Origin: Natronobacterium texcoconense
GTDB taxonomy: Archaea; Halobacteriota; Halobacteria; Halobacteriales; Natrialbaceae
Direction: 5' to 3'
DNA length: 64,000 nucleotides
NCBI RefSeq assembly: GCF_900104065.1
Contig: NZ_FNLC01000002.1
Coordinates: 664,995-728,994 of the forward strand
Shown: one piece after another, positions 25,935 through 33,916 of the stretch
How the letters are laid out: every line of letters starts with the position of its first letter
Position numbering within the stretch: position 1 is the first letter of the stretch
The notes under the pieces: model-generated
Told to the model about the DNA's origin: nothing
Databases searched by the model: none
The model's input: only the letters and a program-made list of their open reading frames with translations
Translations under genes and position numbers: made by a program

Positions 25935-26296
25935 CTTGTGACTATCCAGAGAGTCCGGTAGCGAGTCATAAAATAATAACTGGGTCGTTTCCGGAAAGAT
26001 CTCCAGTCGTGAGATCGGGTGAAAATAGACTCGTAAGAAAGTGGACTCCACGTTTTGTTTTCTCTTTGTGGAAACTCACTGACTCTCCAAAGAATGGTGT
26101 CCTGTGTAAAATCATTCAATCGGAGTAACACAGAATCAGCAATTAGTAAACACGAAGGAAGCGCGATGAATCCCCACATTCTCCAGAGATCGGGTGCTGG
26201 TCCAAGAATATTTTACTAGCCGCTGAGAAGAAGGAGGTAGAGACGGTCGGTGACAGAAAAGGTATCCCGTCTACCGACCGCTCGCTACCCAAAACA
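25935..26296. other. Candidate replication origin upstream of orc1/cdc6
   Basis: The gene-free interval contains an AT-rich tract and short sites resembling haloarchaeal origin recognition boxes. On the minus strand CTTTCCGGAAACGACCC lies at about 25982-25998; on the plus strand TTTGTGGAAACTCACTGACTC lies at about 26068-26090, in opposite orientation. A TCCAC ... GTGGA dyad spans about 26048-26075. Origins typically sit next to their orc gene with inverted boxes around an unwinding element. The box consensus is from memory. Confidence 0.45.
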
Positions 26297-26740
26297 ATGA
26301 CGACCTCAAAAATTACGCCGCAAGAGACATCTCCGTTCGTGAAGCCACTGCAGACGCTCGTTCGGTTCTTCGATGATCCGTCTAATTCACGGATCGACTC
26401 AAACGACGAAGACACCCTTACCGTGGACGAATCCCTCGATCTACTCTCGTCGTCTCGTCGCCGAGCCGTCATCGAACAACTCGCCGCCTCTGAGCAAGAT
26501 CATGTTCGAGTCGCCGACCTCGCCGAGCGTGTAGCCGGAACCGAGTATGGATGTGAACCTTCGGAGATCTCGTCCGATGAGCGCAAGCGGGTCTATATTT
26601 CACTGATACAATCACACCTGCCTCGTCTTGCCAATGCTGGAGTCGTTAGCTACGCTGAAGACACGAAAATCGTCTCGCCAGGCCCGCAATACGGAAATAT
26701 CTATCAGGCCCATATTGCTCTTCAGGAGACGCTGTCGTAG
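26297..26740 (+). CDS. DUF7344-like winged-helix regulator
   Basis: A 147-aa protein. The core LDLLSSSRRRAVIEQLAASE, VADLAERVAG and ISLIQSHLPRLANAGVVSY is the haloarchaeal winged-helix domain seen again at 38994-39413. It is probably a DNA-binding regulator. It sits just beyond the presumed origin, divergent from orc1/cdc6. Confidence 0.75.
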   Translation: MTTSKITPQETSPFVKPLQTLVRFFDDPSNSRIDSNDEDTLTVDESLDLLSSSRRRAVIEQLAASEQDHVRVADLAERVAGTEYGCEPSEISSDERKRVYISLIQSHLPRLANAGVVSYAEDTKIVSPGPQYGNIYQAHIALQETLS

Positions 26741-26791
26741 ATTTTCGAGAGACAGCTATATTTCGTAAGAAGATCAGATCGGTAACTACAT

Positions 26792-27832
26792 TTAAAAAAC
26801 GTCTGGCGGATCGAATAGCAATGGATAATGACTCTTTATATTTCGGTGGAGCATCGTGTAACTGTGTACTTCAGTCAGCGGTGTGCTCAACGGTGAACCA
26901 GGCACGTTTGGGCAAAACTCACTCTCAGTGAGGCGCTCGTTCGTTGATCGAATCCCTGAATTGGAATTCGTCTCCAGTGCCAGAGTTTCCGGAACCTCAT
27001 CCAACGAATACCACTCCCGTATCGCAGCGATGTTCACGATCTTATTGAGAAGATCCCTCTTGGGTGCGATCCAGTGTTTGTGGTTACAGCGGACACCTCC
27101 CATTTTGTGCATCGCAGTAATCGCTTCATTTTCGGCGCTCAGCGCAGTTTTCACTTCACCTACAGCATAGAGCTCCTTCTTATGGGACTCACCAGATGGA
27201 TAGACGAAGATTGCAACATCGAGATCGTAGTCGTCGAGAACGATATCTGTATAGTGTTCCGCTGTTGCTGATTTCCCGGTTTCGCGCACGGCCCGTATTC
27301 GCATATACATGCTATAAAGTTGGACTCCGAGGGCGTGAACGACGGATTCTCCGAGATCGCCAACGTTTGGGCCGACCACTCCTTTATCGATACAATCGGT
27401 CGCTTCGGGAGTGAGCACGAAGAAGGGCTTGTTGAGAATTCGTCGACGTTCGGCGCCACAGACACGGGGATAGCGGAGGAGTCCAGCCTCGTGCAAGCGA
27501 TCAGTATTAGCACCGTAGAAATCTCGGATGGGTCCGTGTCCTTTGAGCAGATTCATCCCAATACTTTCTCGAGAATTTCCATCGCTGCGTGAGAGGAATG
27601 TCGGAGCAAGACTCGGCACCCGTACCGCAGCGAGCCCATCGAGAAATTTCCATTCTGCGTGGGTAATCCCGAAACACTTCTCGTACAGCCGTTTTAGACG
27701 TTTCCGTGCTCGGTCGTATTGTTTCGCTTGGATGTCCTGAACGATAGATGCCCGCGAAGTCGAACAACGATGGTGCGTGAACAATTCCTCGTGATCTGCC
27801 AGAGTGTCGTTTGATATTTGTTCTCCAGTCAT
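26792..27832 (-). CDS. Probable PD-(D/E)XK-fold protein of mobile elements
   Basis: A 346-aa protein. The middle carries DYDLDVAIFVYPSGESHKKE then LYAVGEVKTALSAENEAI, compatible with an Asp ... Glu-x-Lys nuclease core, and HKMGGVRCNHKHWIAP follows. The N-terminal part has a helical region with HAEWKFLDGLAAVRVPSLAP. An AT-rich TATA-like element near 27850-27860 sits about 25 bases before the ATG. No named family recognised; virus or plasmid protein likely. Confidence 0.55.
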   Translation of the reverse strand: MTGEQISNDTLADHEELFTHHRCSTSRASIVQDIQAKQYDRARKRLKRLYEKCFGITHAEWKFLDGLAAVRVPSLAPTFLSRSDGNSRESIGMNLLKGHGPIRDFYGANTDRLHEAGLLRYPRVCGAERRRILNKPFFVLTPEATDCIDKGVVGPNVGDLGESVVHALGVQLYSMYMRIRAVRETGKSATAEHYTDIVLDDYDLDVAIFVYPSGESHKKELYAVGEVKTALSAENEAITAMHKMGGVRCNHKHWIAPKRDLLNKIVNIAAIREWYSLDEVPETLALETNSNSGIRSTNERLTESEFCPNVPGSPLSTPLTEVHSYTMLHRNIKSHYPLLFDPPDVF

Positions 27833-28254
27833 ATTTCCAGATAGTATTTATTAAAATAAAACACTTACCCATCTACGAATGAAGTTGGGTGGTTAGGCTT
27901 ACAGAGATCCTTGACTAGAAAATCATCATTTCAATATCATACCTTACATCGTTTTTAGATTGTGTTTACGCCCAATCTTGTTCAGAGCTAAACCCTACTA
28001 ATCGGCGAAATATCTTACATGGCAAACTCGGCCTTACAGTTTCGTCTATTAGTTTTGAACCTGCTATTTTTGGACCTTACACAGTCAGAAGAAAACACGG
28101 GACTAGAGAACAGGAAGAACAGGATTGCTATTCAGAACACATTTGGAGGGGATATGGGGAATAATCAGAAATATTTCATAGTAGGGGTCGAACGCAGATG
28201 GGAATTAAATCAGGATTCAGTAGTTCTACTTAGTATTTGAACGAAATCGATGAT
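27833..28254. other. AT-rich gene-free stretch
   Basis: It holds the promoter of the minus-strand gene at 27832. A 73-codon plus-strand frame at 28019-28240 has poor coding character and is not called. Nothing else seen. Confidence 0.4.
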
Positions 28255-29427
28255 CTACTCGTGTCCCTCCAATGTGGTCCACGGATACAGATCATCCGAA
28301 ACTAAGAAATCCTCAAATTGTCTGAGAAGCTCGTTTTTGGCGTTTTGGACTGTTTCAGAGGGATCTGAGTCTGAGCATTCGTTAACGAAGATTGCCTTCT
28401 TGAAATTTGTCCCATCGACTCTCACAGAGTTCTTATTCCCTCCTTTGAGCCAACTGCGCATCTCAGATGGATCATCCGTTCTCGGTACGCCCGCTTCCCA
28501 CTGATTGAGGCTGTTCATGGAGGCCCAGAGTTGCAAGTCTCGGTCGGACGCATACCCAACAAGCTCGTCCAATGAGTCAGCGACGTAATTGCGGTGAGAT
28601 TCGACTTCTCTTAGATTAAATACTATCCCAGCATGGACCTCGTGGGTCTCCGTATCCACGATTGTCGTCAGATAGGACCGCTGGCGTTTCCAAGTATCTT
28701 CACGCGACTCACGGACGAATGGCACGTCAAGCCGTTTCGGTACGAGTCGCTTCCAGGAGGTCGGGTCTGGATCGTTCGTCGTTGAGGTATTCACTTTCCC
28801 AGGATTTTTGAGTTCTGTTTGGACCAGTTCTTGACGAAGGTCCCTGATGAAGTACCGATACTGTAACTTGTCATGGTGATTGAAGCCTGTGAATGGATGC
28901 ATGTCTTCTGCCTCGAAGAGGTCCCGCAGCATTCTGAGAATAGGGCGTTGTTCTGATTGGATCTCGGTCTCCTCGATTTGATGGAGACGGCGAGAGATGG
29001 TGAACCAGCTTATCCAATGGACCGGCTCATTTTCAAATCGGTCCATAATCAGCGGTGGCGTCGTATGTGGAGTAACGACAATTAGTATAAAATCCCGCCC
29101 GTCTACGTTCAATTCCAACTTTTCGAGTTCATCTTGCAACTGATTACTACTGAGAGAGTCTCCATACTTCGACTCGTAGCCAACAAGTTTGTCTCTATCA
29201 GAAATGACCCAGTCGAGTTCCCGATCGGTCCCACTTTCAGTGTATCGTGGTAACGGTGAGTTCTGATGGGCAACGACCGTCGCCTCCTTCGAAAATGAAA
29301 TGCCCAGATTTTCATGTAGGGTGTTGAGTATCTTTGGGCTGATCTGTAGGCTATAATAGAGGTACCCAGAAAATTGCTGGTTGAGACGTTCTTCGTAACC
29401 GTTCGGTGATGAGAACGGATATACCAT
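28255..29427 (-). CDS. PD-(D/E)XK nuclease-like protein
   Basis: A 390-aa protein. At about residues 65-105 it reads TDRELDWVISDRDKLVGYES then KYGDSLSSNQLQDELEKLEL, giving Asp and Glu-x-Lys with a following Gln, and FILIVVTPHT is the next core strand. The C-terminal half (HAGIVFNLREVESHRNYVAD) is unassigned. A TATA-like AATTTAATC at about 29452-29460 lies at leaderless distance. AT-rich, so probably recently acquired; likely a defence or DNA-processing nuclease. Confidence 0.6.
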   Translation of the reverse strand: MVYPFSSPNGYEERLNQQFSGYLYYSLQISPKILNTLHENLGISFSKEATVVAHQNSPLPRYTESGTDRELDWVISDRDKLVGYESKYGDSLSSNQLQDELEKLELNVDGRDFILIVVTPHTTPPLIMDRFENEPVHWISWFTISRRLHQIEETEIQSEQRPILRMLRDLFEAEDMHPFTGFNHHDKLQYRYFIRDLRQELVQTELKNPGKVNTSTTNDPDPTSWKRLVPKRLDVPFVRESREDTWKRQRSYLTTIVDTETHEVHAGIVFNLREVESHRNYVADSLDELVGYASDRDLQLWASMNSLNQWEAGVPRTDDPSEMRSWLKGGNKNSVRVDGTNFKKAIFVNECSDSDPSETVQNAKNELLRQFEDFLVSDDLYPWTTLEGHE

Positions 29428-29595
29428 CCGTTTGAACCAGTCTTGTATTACTGATTAAATTTTTCGGGCATTAGATTGCTGACTACACCCTCTGAGTCGG
29501 TCACGTAAGTCCTAACAGCAGCTACGAGAATGAAAGACGAGTGCTGTCCATGATACCCTGAGTTATATTTAATATAAGCTTCCAAATGTCTTGAC

Positions 29596-30063
29596 ATGGT
29601 TGACGTAGGACCGATAGTTGCACTTCTTGTAGTGGGATTGATACTGGTTTTGTTGTCAGCAGACAGCAATAATGAAAGGCCAGGACATTACAACCGTGGA
29701 GTGTTACAACAAACGTCTCCTGAAAAACTTAGGAAGTATGTGGCAATATTATACGAAAATGAAGGATACACTACTGAAGTCAGCCGTAACAGTGCCGAAT
29801 ATATCGACGTAGTTGCCAAGTCTGATGAAGAATTAGTTGCGATAAGCGTCAGACGGAGACAAGAAGAGGATAGAGTTAGTGCTAATGCAGTGAAACGGTT
29901 TGCAGACTCTTTACAGAAATTTGGAGCTGATAGTGCTATCATGGTGTCCACCTCATATTTCACTAAGCCAGCCCGTGATACAGCGAAACAGTCTGACATC
30001 AAGTTACTGAACGGGGACGAGTTGGCAGAACACTTTACAAAATGTAATGATATTCCAAAATAG
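29596..30063 (+). CDS. Membrane-anchored Mrr-like restriction domain protein, degenerate site
   Basis: A 155-aa protein. Residues 5-22 form a membrane helix (GPIVALLVVGLILVLLSA). From about 45 on it follows the Mrr catalytic fold: YENEGYTTEVSRNSAEYIDV, VAISVRRRQEEDRVSANAVK, FGADSAIMVSTSYFTKPARD. The Asp (YIDVV) is present, but the usual (E/Q)-x-K strand reads ISVRR, so cutting may be lost. TTATATTTAATATAAG about 25 bases upstream is a strong TATA region. It could be a membrane-bound sensor. Confidence 0.65.
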   Translation: MVDVGPIVALLVVGLILVLLSADSNNERPGHYNRGVLQQTSPEKLRKYVAILYENEGYTTEVSRNSAEYIDVVAKSDEELVAISVRRRQEEDRVSANAVKRFADSLQKFGADSAIMVSTSYFTKPARDTAKQSDIKLLNGDELAEHFTKCNDIPK

Positions 30064-30127
30064 ATCTCGCTGTTGAGAGAGTTACCCCCTATATTCAGCA
30101 GGCGGCTCCTACCAGTTGCAGAGGGGA

Positions 30128-30424
30128 TTAACAGAGCCCCAAATCATTATCGGATCGGTGCTTCTCGAGAACGACGACACCGGTGTTGGTGAGCGAGTAT
30201 AACCACGCGTAGCCAGCGTCAATCTCTTCGACGAGTTCGAGCGTCCGAACGCGCTGAAGGGCCTCCGCGTATTCACTAGGATGTATCTCGGGAATGGTTT
30301 CTTCGACGCGTGCATGAAGCACTCGTCCGGAGAGAGTCCCGAATCTGTCGAGCGCCTCCAGAATGGCCAAGGCGAGCGTTCGCACTCGAGAGTCCGTATT
30401 CATCGATTTCCGGCCTCCGTTCAT
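30128..30424 (-). CDS. Winged-helix protein coupled to the right integrase
   Basis: A 98-aa protein; ATG 30424 overlaps the integrase stop (ATGA). The sequence VRTLALAILEALDRFGTLSG, YAEALQRVRTLELVEEID and YSLTNTGVVVLE is a typical haloarchaeal winged helix. Proteins in this position in integrase operons can act as repressors or recombination directionality factors; that role is inferred. Confidence 0.7.
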   Translation of the reverse strand: MNGGRKSMNTDSRVRTLALAILEALDRFGTLSGRVLHARVEETIPEIHPSEYAEALQRVRTLELVEEIDAGYAWLYSLTNTGVVVLEKHRSDNDLGLC

Positions 30425-31527
30425 CCCATTCGGTCCAGAGCGTCTCGTCGGTCCTCTGGCGGTGTTTGATCGTACTTCATCGTCGTCTGTTCGGACTTGT
30501 GACGAAGTTGTGCTTGAGCGGCAGCGAGCCCCTCTTCGCGTGCCATGTACGTGCCCACCGAGTGTCGGATACAGTACCAGCTCATCTGGCGCCCCTCGAT
30601 CTCGATGTCTGCAATCTCGCAGAGTCGTTCGAGCAAGTGCTTGAGCGCTCGCGTCTGATAGGGATTCGCCTGCCGAGTCAGCCACAACGCGTCCGTGTCC
30701 GCGTACATCTCGTAGTGGTCCCGCTCGGTAAGCCATCGCTCGAGCATCTCGGCAGTCCGATCCTGAATGCTCACGACCCAGTTCTCCGTATTCTTCGAGG
30801 ACTCGTCTTTCGGGATACGCAGTACTCGGTTCGGCACGTCGACCCAGTAGGTCTTGGCCCGCTCTACCTCGATCGGGCGAAGACCAGCATCGAGACTCGC
30901 CGACACCAGAGACGGGATCTTCCAGCCGTTGGCTCGGTCCCAGTCCTCGGGTGATACCGCGGACTTCGGTTTCTCGAACCGTTGGGCGAGGTACGCCTTC
31001 CAGCGGTCGCGCTGGTCGGGAGACAGATCGTTGTATGCCGGGATGCTGCCGTACTCCAGCGACGCTTCTCGGATTTTGGACCGTTCCTCGCGGGTCAGAT
31101 AGTCGCGAGGCTGGGAGGCGCTGTCGTCGGAGTAGAACGTGACCGAGGGCTCGTACTTGTCGAGGCCGTGCTCGTGGTGGCGCCATTTGAACAGCATCTG
31201 AACCGCCTTCTGGTAGTTCGACCGATCGGCGTTCGATCGATCCTCGTACGCCAACTGCTTCAGGAACGCGTCGGCGTGCTCGTGGGACGGATCGGACACG
31301 TACCGATCCTCCTCGTCCCAGACCCAGCGGTAGAATTTGTCCATCCGGCTAGCGCGGGCGCTCACCGTCGTCCGGGCGTATCCCTCGACCTGCTCGGGGT
31401 CTTTACCGAACGTGAGCAGCCACTCGAGACAGGCCTCCCGCGTCGAGCGGTAGTCCATCAGCTGGCGCTGATTGAGGTACTCGCGACTCGGTTCCGTGAC
31501 GACAGTGATGCCGTCCAGATCGGTCAT
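30421..31527 (-). CDS. Tyrosine-family integrase (right copy)
   Basis: A 368-aa integrase from ATG 31527. Catalytic motifs: Arg in GLRPIEVERAKTYW, box II MSWYCIRHSVGTYM, QLRHKSEQTTMKY with the tyrosine. It aligns throughout with the left copy (shared PAYNDLSPDQR and RIPKDESSKNTENW-type segments). Its start lies 185 bases from the tRNA-Glu 3' end, the usual place for an element that integrates into a tRNA gene. It is followed by an overlapping winged-helix gene, an arrangement like that of SNJ2-type haloarchaeal proviruses (from memory). Confidence 0.9.
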   Translation of the reverse strand: MTDLDGITVVTEPSREYLNQRQLMDYRSTREACLEWLLTFGKDPEQVEGYARTTVSARASRMDKFYRWVWDEEDRYVSDPSHEHADAFLKQLAYEDRSNADRSNYQKAVQMLFKWRHHEHGLDKYEPSVTFYSDDSASQPRDYLTREERSKIREASLEYGSIPAYNDLSPDQRDRWKAYLAQRFEKPKSAVSPEDWDRANGWKIPSLVSASLDAGLRPIEVERAKTYWVDVPNRVLRIPKDESSKNTENWVVSIQDRTAEMLERWLTERDHYEMYADTDALWLTRQANPYQTRALKHLLERLCEIADIEIEGRQMSWYCIRHSVGTYMAREEGLAAAQAQLRHKSEQTTMKYDQTPPEDRRDALDRMG

Positions 31528-31711
31528 CTGTGACCCCCGCGCTGTCCGGCGAGTGTGGTTGCCGTTCCGGCGAACGTAACGACCGGGCAATCAGCCGAAA
31601 TCGCCAGACGGCGGTACGATACGGTCTTCCGAGCTTCGTAATAGTCCTGTGGCGGCAATGCGGATCACCATCTTGCCACGGACGAAATCACCAGACAGCG
31701 GGAGGAAGGAG

Positions 31712-31786
31712 TGCTCCGACGGGGATTTGAACCCCGGTCATTGCCTCGAGAGGGCAATATGATTGGCCGGACTACACTATCGGAGC
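31712..31786 (-). tRNA. tRNA-Glu, anticodon CTC
   Basis: On the minus strand the 75 bases fold as a tRNA: acceptor GCTCCGA/TCGGAGC with A discriminator, D arm with AGTCCGG, anticodon stem TTGCC/GGCAA enclosing CTCTCGA (anticodon CTC), and T arm CGGGG-TTCAAAT-CCCCG. Its 3' end borders the integrase gene, so it is the likely attachment site of the island. The gene remains complete, so the element's copy restores its 3' part or recombined beside it. Confidence 0.92.
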
Positions 31787-31822
31787 GGGCTTTGTCTGCA
31801 CTCTATCGTAGCGCAGTACGAT

Positions 31823-31832
31823 GTTTAAGCAT
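31823..31832 (-). promoter_or_regulatory. TATA-like box of tRNA-Glu
   Basis: Minus-strand GCTTAAACAT lies about 40 bases before the mature 5' end, a usual position for an archaeal tRNA promoter with a short leader. Confidence 0.45.
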
Positions 31833-31878
31833 TCCGTTTCGACTCGAGGGTGATTCGGGATACCACGGGACTGTCAGC

Positions 31879-33144
31879 TCACTCGTCGAAGGGAGACTTC
31901 GTCGCTTCGGGTTCGAAGCCTTCGAGGCTGATGATGTTTTCGCGGCCGACTCGGAGTTTGCTGATGGTGCCGTCGTCTTCCATGTCGGAGAGTAGCATGC
32001 TGACTTTGGACTTCGACCAGCCGGTTTCCTCGACGATGTTGACCTGTTTCATTCGGCCGCCGTTTTCGCGGATGAGTTTGACGACGCGGTCTTCGTCGGT
32101 GAGGAGTTCGTCGTCTTCGAGGGGGGTAGTCGATTGCTCGCCAGCGGTAGTATCGGGACTGGATTCCGTTTGCGGGCCGGTTGGTGATTCATCGGCTGTC
32201 GGGGGCGTGGGTACTGGTCTGGCAGTGTCTCCGTCACGAGTACCCTGCCGACGATACCAGACGGCCAGTGTTGCCAGGGCGAGTACCAGTATTCCGACAC
32301 CGATAGCGGCTATCCACGGCGTTCCGTCGCCGTCGGTCTCTGGCCAGACCGAACCCGAGCTACCGACGATTCCGCCGCCGTCGCCACCCTCGGGTTCGAG
32401 GATGATTCGTGGATGGCCGTCGATGAACTCGCGTTGGCCGCTCCAGCGGATGGAAGAGGCCCCCTCGAGGGAGGTGCCGACGTACTGTGGGTCGGGGTTA
32501 GCGGTCTGGAACTCGAGGCCGTCGTCCGGCCGGACGATGATCGTCTGATCTTCGGTGAGGTAGATGCCCTGGAAGACGTCGCCGACGGCCAGTTGGTTCT
32601 GCTGGTCGTCGACTGCGGCGAATCCGTGCCACGTAAACGACATCTCTACGACGCCGACCGGATTGAGCTGGCCCTCGATTCGTGCGGATCGGTTGAAGTT
32701 CGTGGCGTCCATCTCGCGGTCGGTTTCGTCGATACCGGTGTTGGTCATCGACTGGGCCTGGCTCTGAAAGCGATCGTAGAGGCCGGTGTCGTCGGATTCA
32801 GATTCGAACTGTTCGGCAAACGCTTCGAAGTTTTCGCGTTGTTCGGTTTCGTCGTCGCCGTCGAACCGCTGTTCGTACCGGAAGGTCCAGGTTGCGCTTC
32901 CGTTCTCGTGGACGGTGATATCGAACGTCGTCGTATCGAAGTCACGGGAGTCGACGTTCGGTTGCCCTGGGCGGACGGTGTCCGATTGCAGGCTGTGGGT
33001 GTCCTCGGTCGGCTGGCCCTGGACGCTGGAGACGGAGAGGCTGTCTCCAGTCCCGACACCCATCGCCGCCGCCGAGCCGGTAGCGCCGACGATCACGACG
33101 AGGATGGCGAGTGCGAGTAGCCCGACGGAGACCGACCGGTTCAT
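31879..33144 (-). CDS. Membrane-anchored winged-helix regulator
   Basis: A 421-aa protein. It has an N-terminal signal/anchor (VGLLALAILVVIVGATGS), a large outer beta-rich domain (DITVHENGSATWTFRYEQRF), one transmembrane helix near residue 285 (WIAAIGVGILVLALATLAVW), a disordered Pro/Thr linker, and a cytoplasmic winged helix (DRVVKLIRENGGRMKQVNIV, GWSKSKVSMLLSDMEDDGTI). This family is common in haloarchaea and probably links an envelope signal to transcription. It is the first chromosomal gene beyond the tRNA. Confidence 0.8.
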   Translation of the reverse strand: MNRSVSVGLLALAILVVIVGATGSAAAMGVGTGDSLSVSSVQGQPTEDTHSLQSDTVRPGQPNVDSRDFDTTTFDITVHENGSATWTFRYEQRFDGDDETEQRENFEAFAEQFESESDDTGLYDRFQSQAQSMTNTGIDETDREMDATNFNRSARIEGQLNPVGVVEMSFTWHGFAAVDDQQNQLAVGDVFQGIYLTEDQTIIVRPDDGLEFQTANPDPQYVGTSLEGASSIRWSGQREFIDGHPRIILEPEGGDGGGIVGSSGSVWPETDGDGTPWIAAIGVGILVLALATLAVWYRRQGTRDGDTARPVPTPPTADESPTGPQTESSPDTTAGEQSTTPLEDDELLTDEDRVVKLIRENGGRMKQVNIVEETGWSKSKVSMLLSDMEDDGTISKLRVGRENIISLEGFEPEATKSPFDE

Positions 33145-33337
33145 TGGTTTTCAACTACGTGCCGTAGCTAAAAATGCTTGTGAATACGCGGAGTGGCCGA
33201 TGCCACACGCCGTCAAGTCCTCTTTCGGCGACCGAGAGCGGCCTGTTCGGACGATACACCGTCCGGTCGCAGTCGTTCCCCACTCTGAGCTACGAGATGT
33301 CGACACGCACAAACCGCCCGGTGGCGTATTCGATCAC

Positions 33338-33916
33338 ATGATAGCGAACCTCGCACAGGGCGTCCAGGCCTTTACGAGCAACGTCTTTCTCGTCGACGGC
33401 GAACGGACTGTCGTGATCGATACGGGAGCGAACTTCGACGTCGTCGCCGCGATCGAGTCCCGGGTCGACGACCTCGATGCCGTTGTTCTCACCCATACGC
33501 ATCGCGACCACGTCGACAACCTCGAGGCAGTCAAAGACGCCTTCGACGTCGAAGCGTGGGGGTACGACGCTTCGATTGACGGCGTCGACCACGAACTCGA
33601 GGACGGAGAGCGTCTCCTCCTGGGCGACCACGAGTACGTCGCGCTCCACACGCCCGGCCACAAGGACGATCATCTCTGTTTTTACTCCGAGGACACCGGC
33701 GTCCTCTTCGCCGGTGATCTCGTCTTCCAGAACGGGAGTTTCGGCCGGACGGACCTCGAGGAAGGCGACCGGGGAACGCTCGTCGAGAGCATCGATCGCG
33801 TCCTCGAGCGGATCGACGAGGAACTCTCGGAAATGCACACGGGGCACGGACCGAGCGTGGCCACCGAACCGTACGATCACGTCGAACTCGCGTCCCGGAT
33901 GGCGCGTCAGGCCTGA
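33338..33916 (+). CDS. MBL-fold metallo-hydrolase
   Basis: A 192-aa protein from ATG 33338 (MIANLAQGVQAFTSNVFLVD). Metal motif HTHRDHVD (HxHxDH), further ligands in LHTPGHKDDHL and FAGDLVF, and a final HTGHG. This is the glyoxalase II/lactamase-like branch; the substrate cannot be read. The frame extends upstream over the divergent gene without support. The end overlaps the convergent ATPase gene by ten bases. Confidence 0.85.
   Translation: MIANLAQGVQAFTSNVFLVDGERTVVIDTGANFDVVAAIESRVDDLDAVVLTHTHRDHVDNLEAVKDAFDVEAWGYDASIDGVDHELEDGERLLLGDHEYVALHTPGHKDDHLCFYSEDTGVLFAGDLVFQNGSFGRTDLEEGDRGTLVESIDRVLERIDEELSEMHTGHGPSVATEPYDHVELASRMARQA

Noticed and set aside
28019-28240. 73-codon plus-strand frame
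   Set aside because: AT-rich, non-acidic composition, no promoter or Shine-Dalgarno of note, no neighbour coupling.
30425-31186. Long minus-strand frame (to 30128) overlapping the right integrase
   Set aside because: Only its last 98 codons make sense as a winged-helix gene; the rest is Arg/Pro/Ser-rich shadow of the integrase in another frame.
32786-33337. Upstream extension of the MBL hydrolase frame
   Set aside because: It overlaps the well-supported membrane regulator on the other strand and lacks domain sense; ATG 33338 fits the family.
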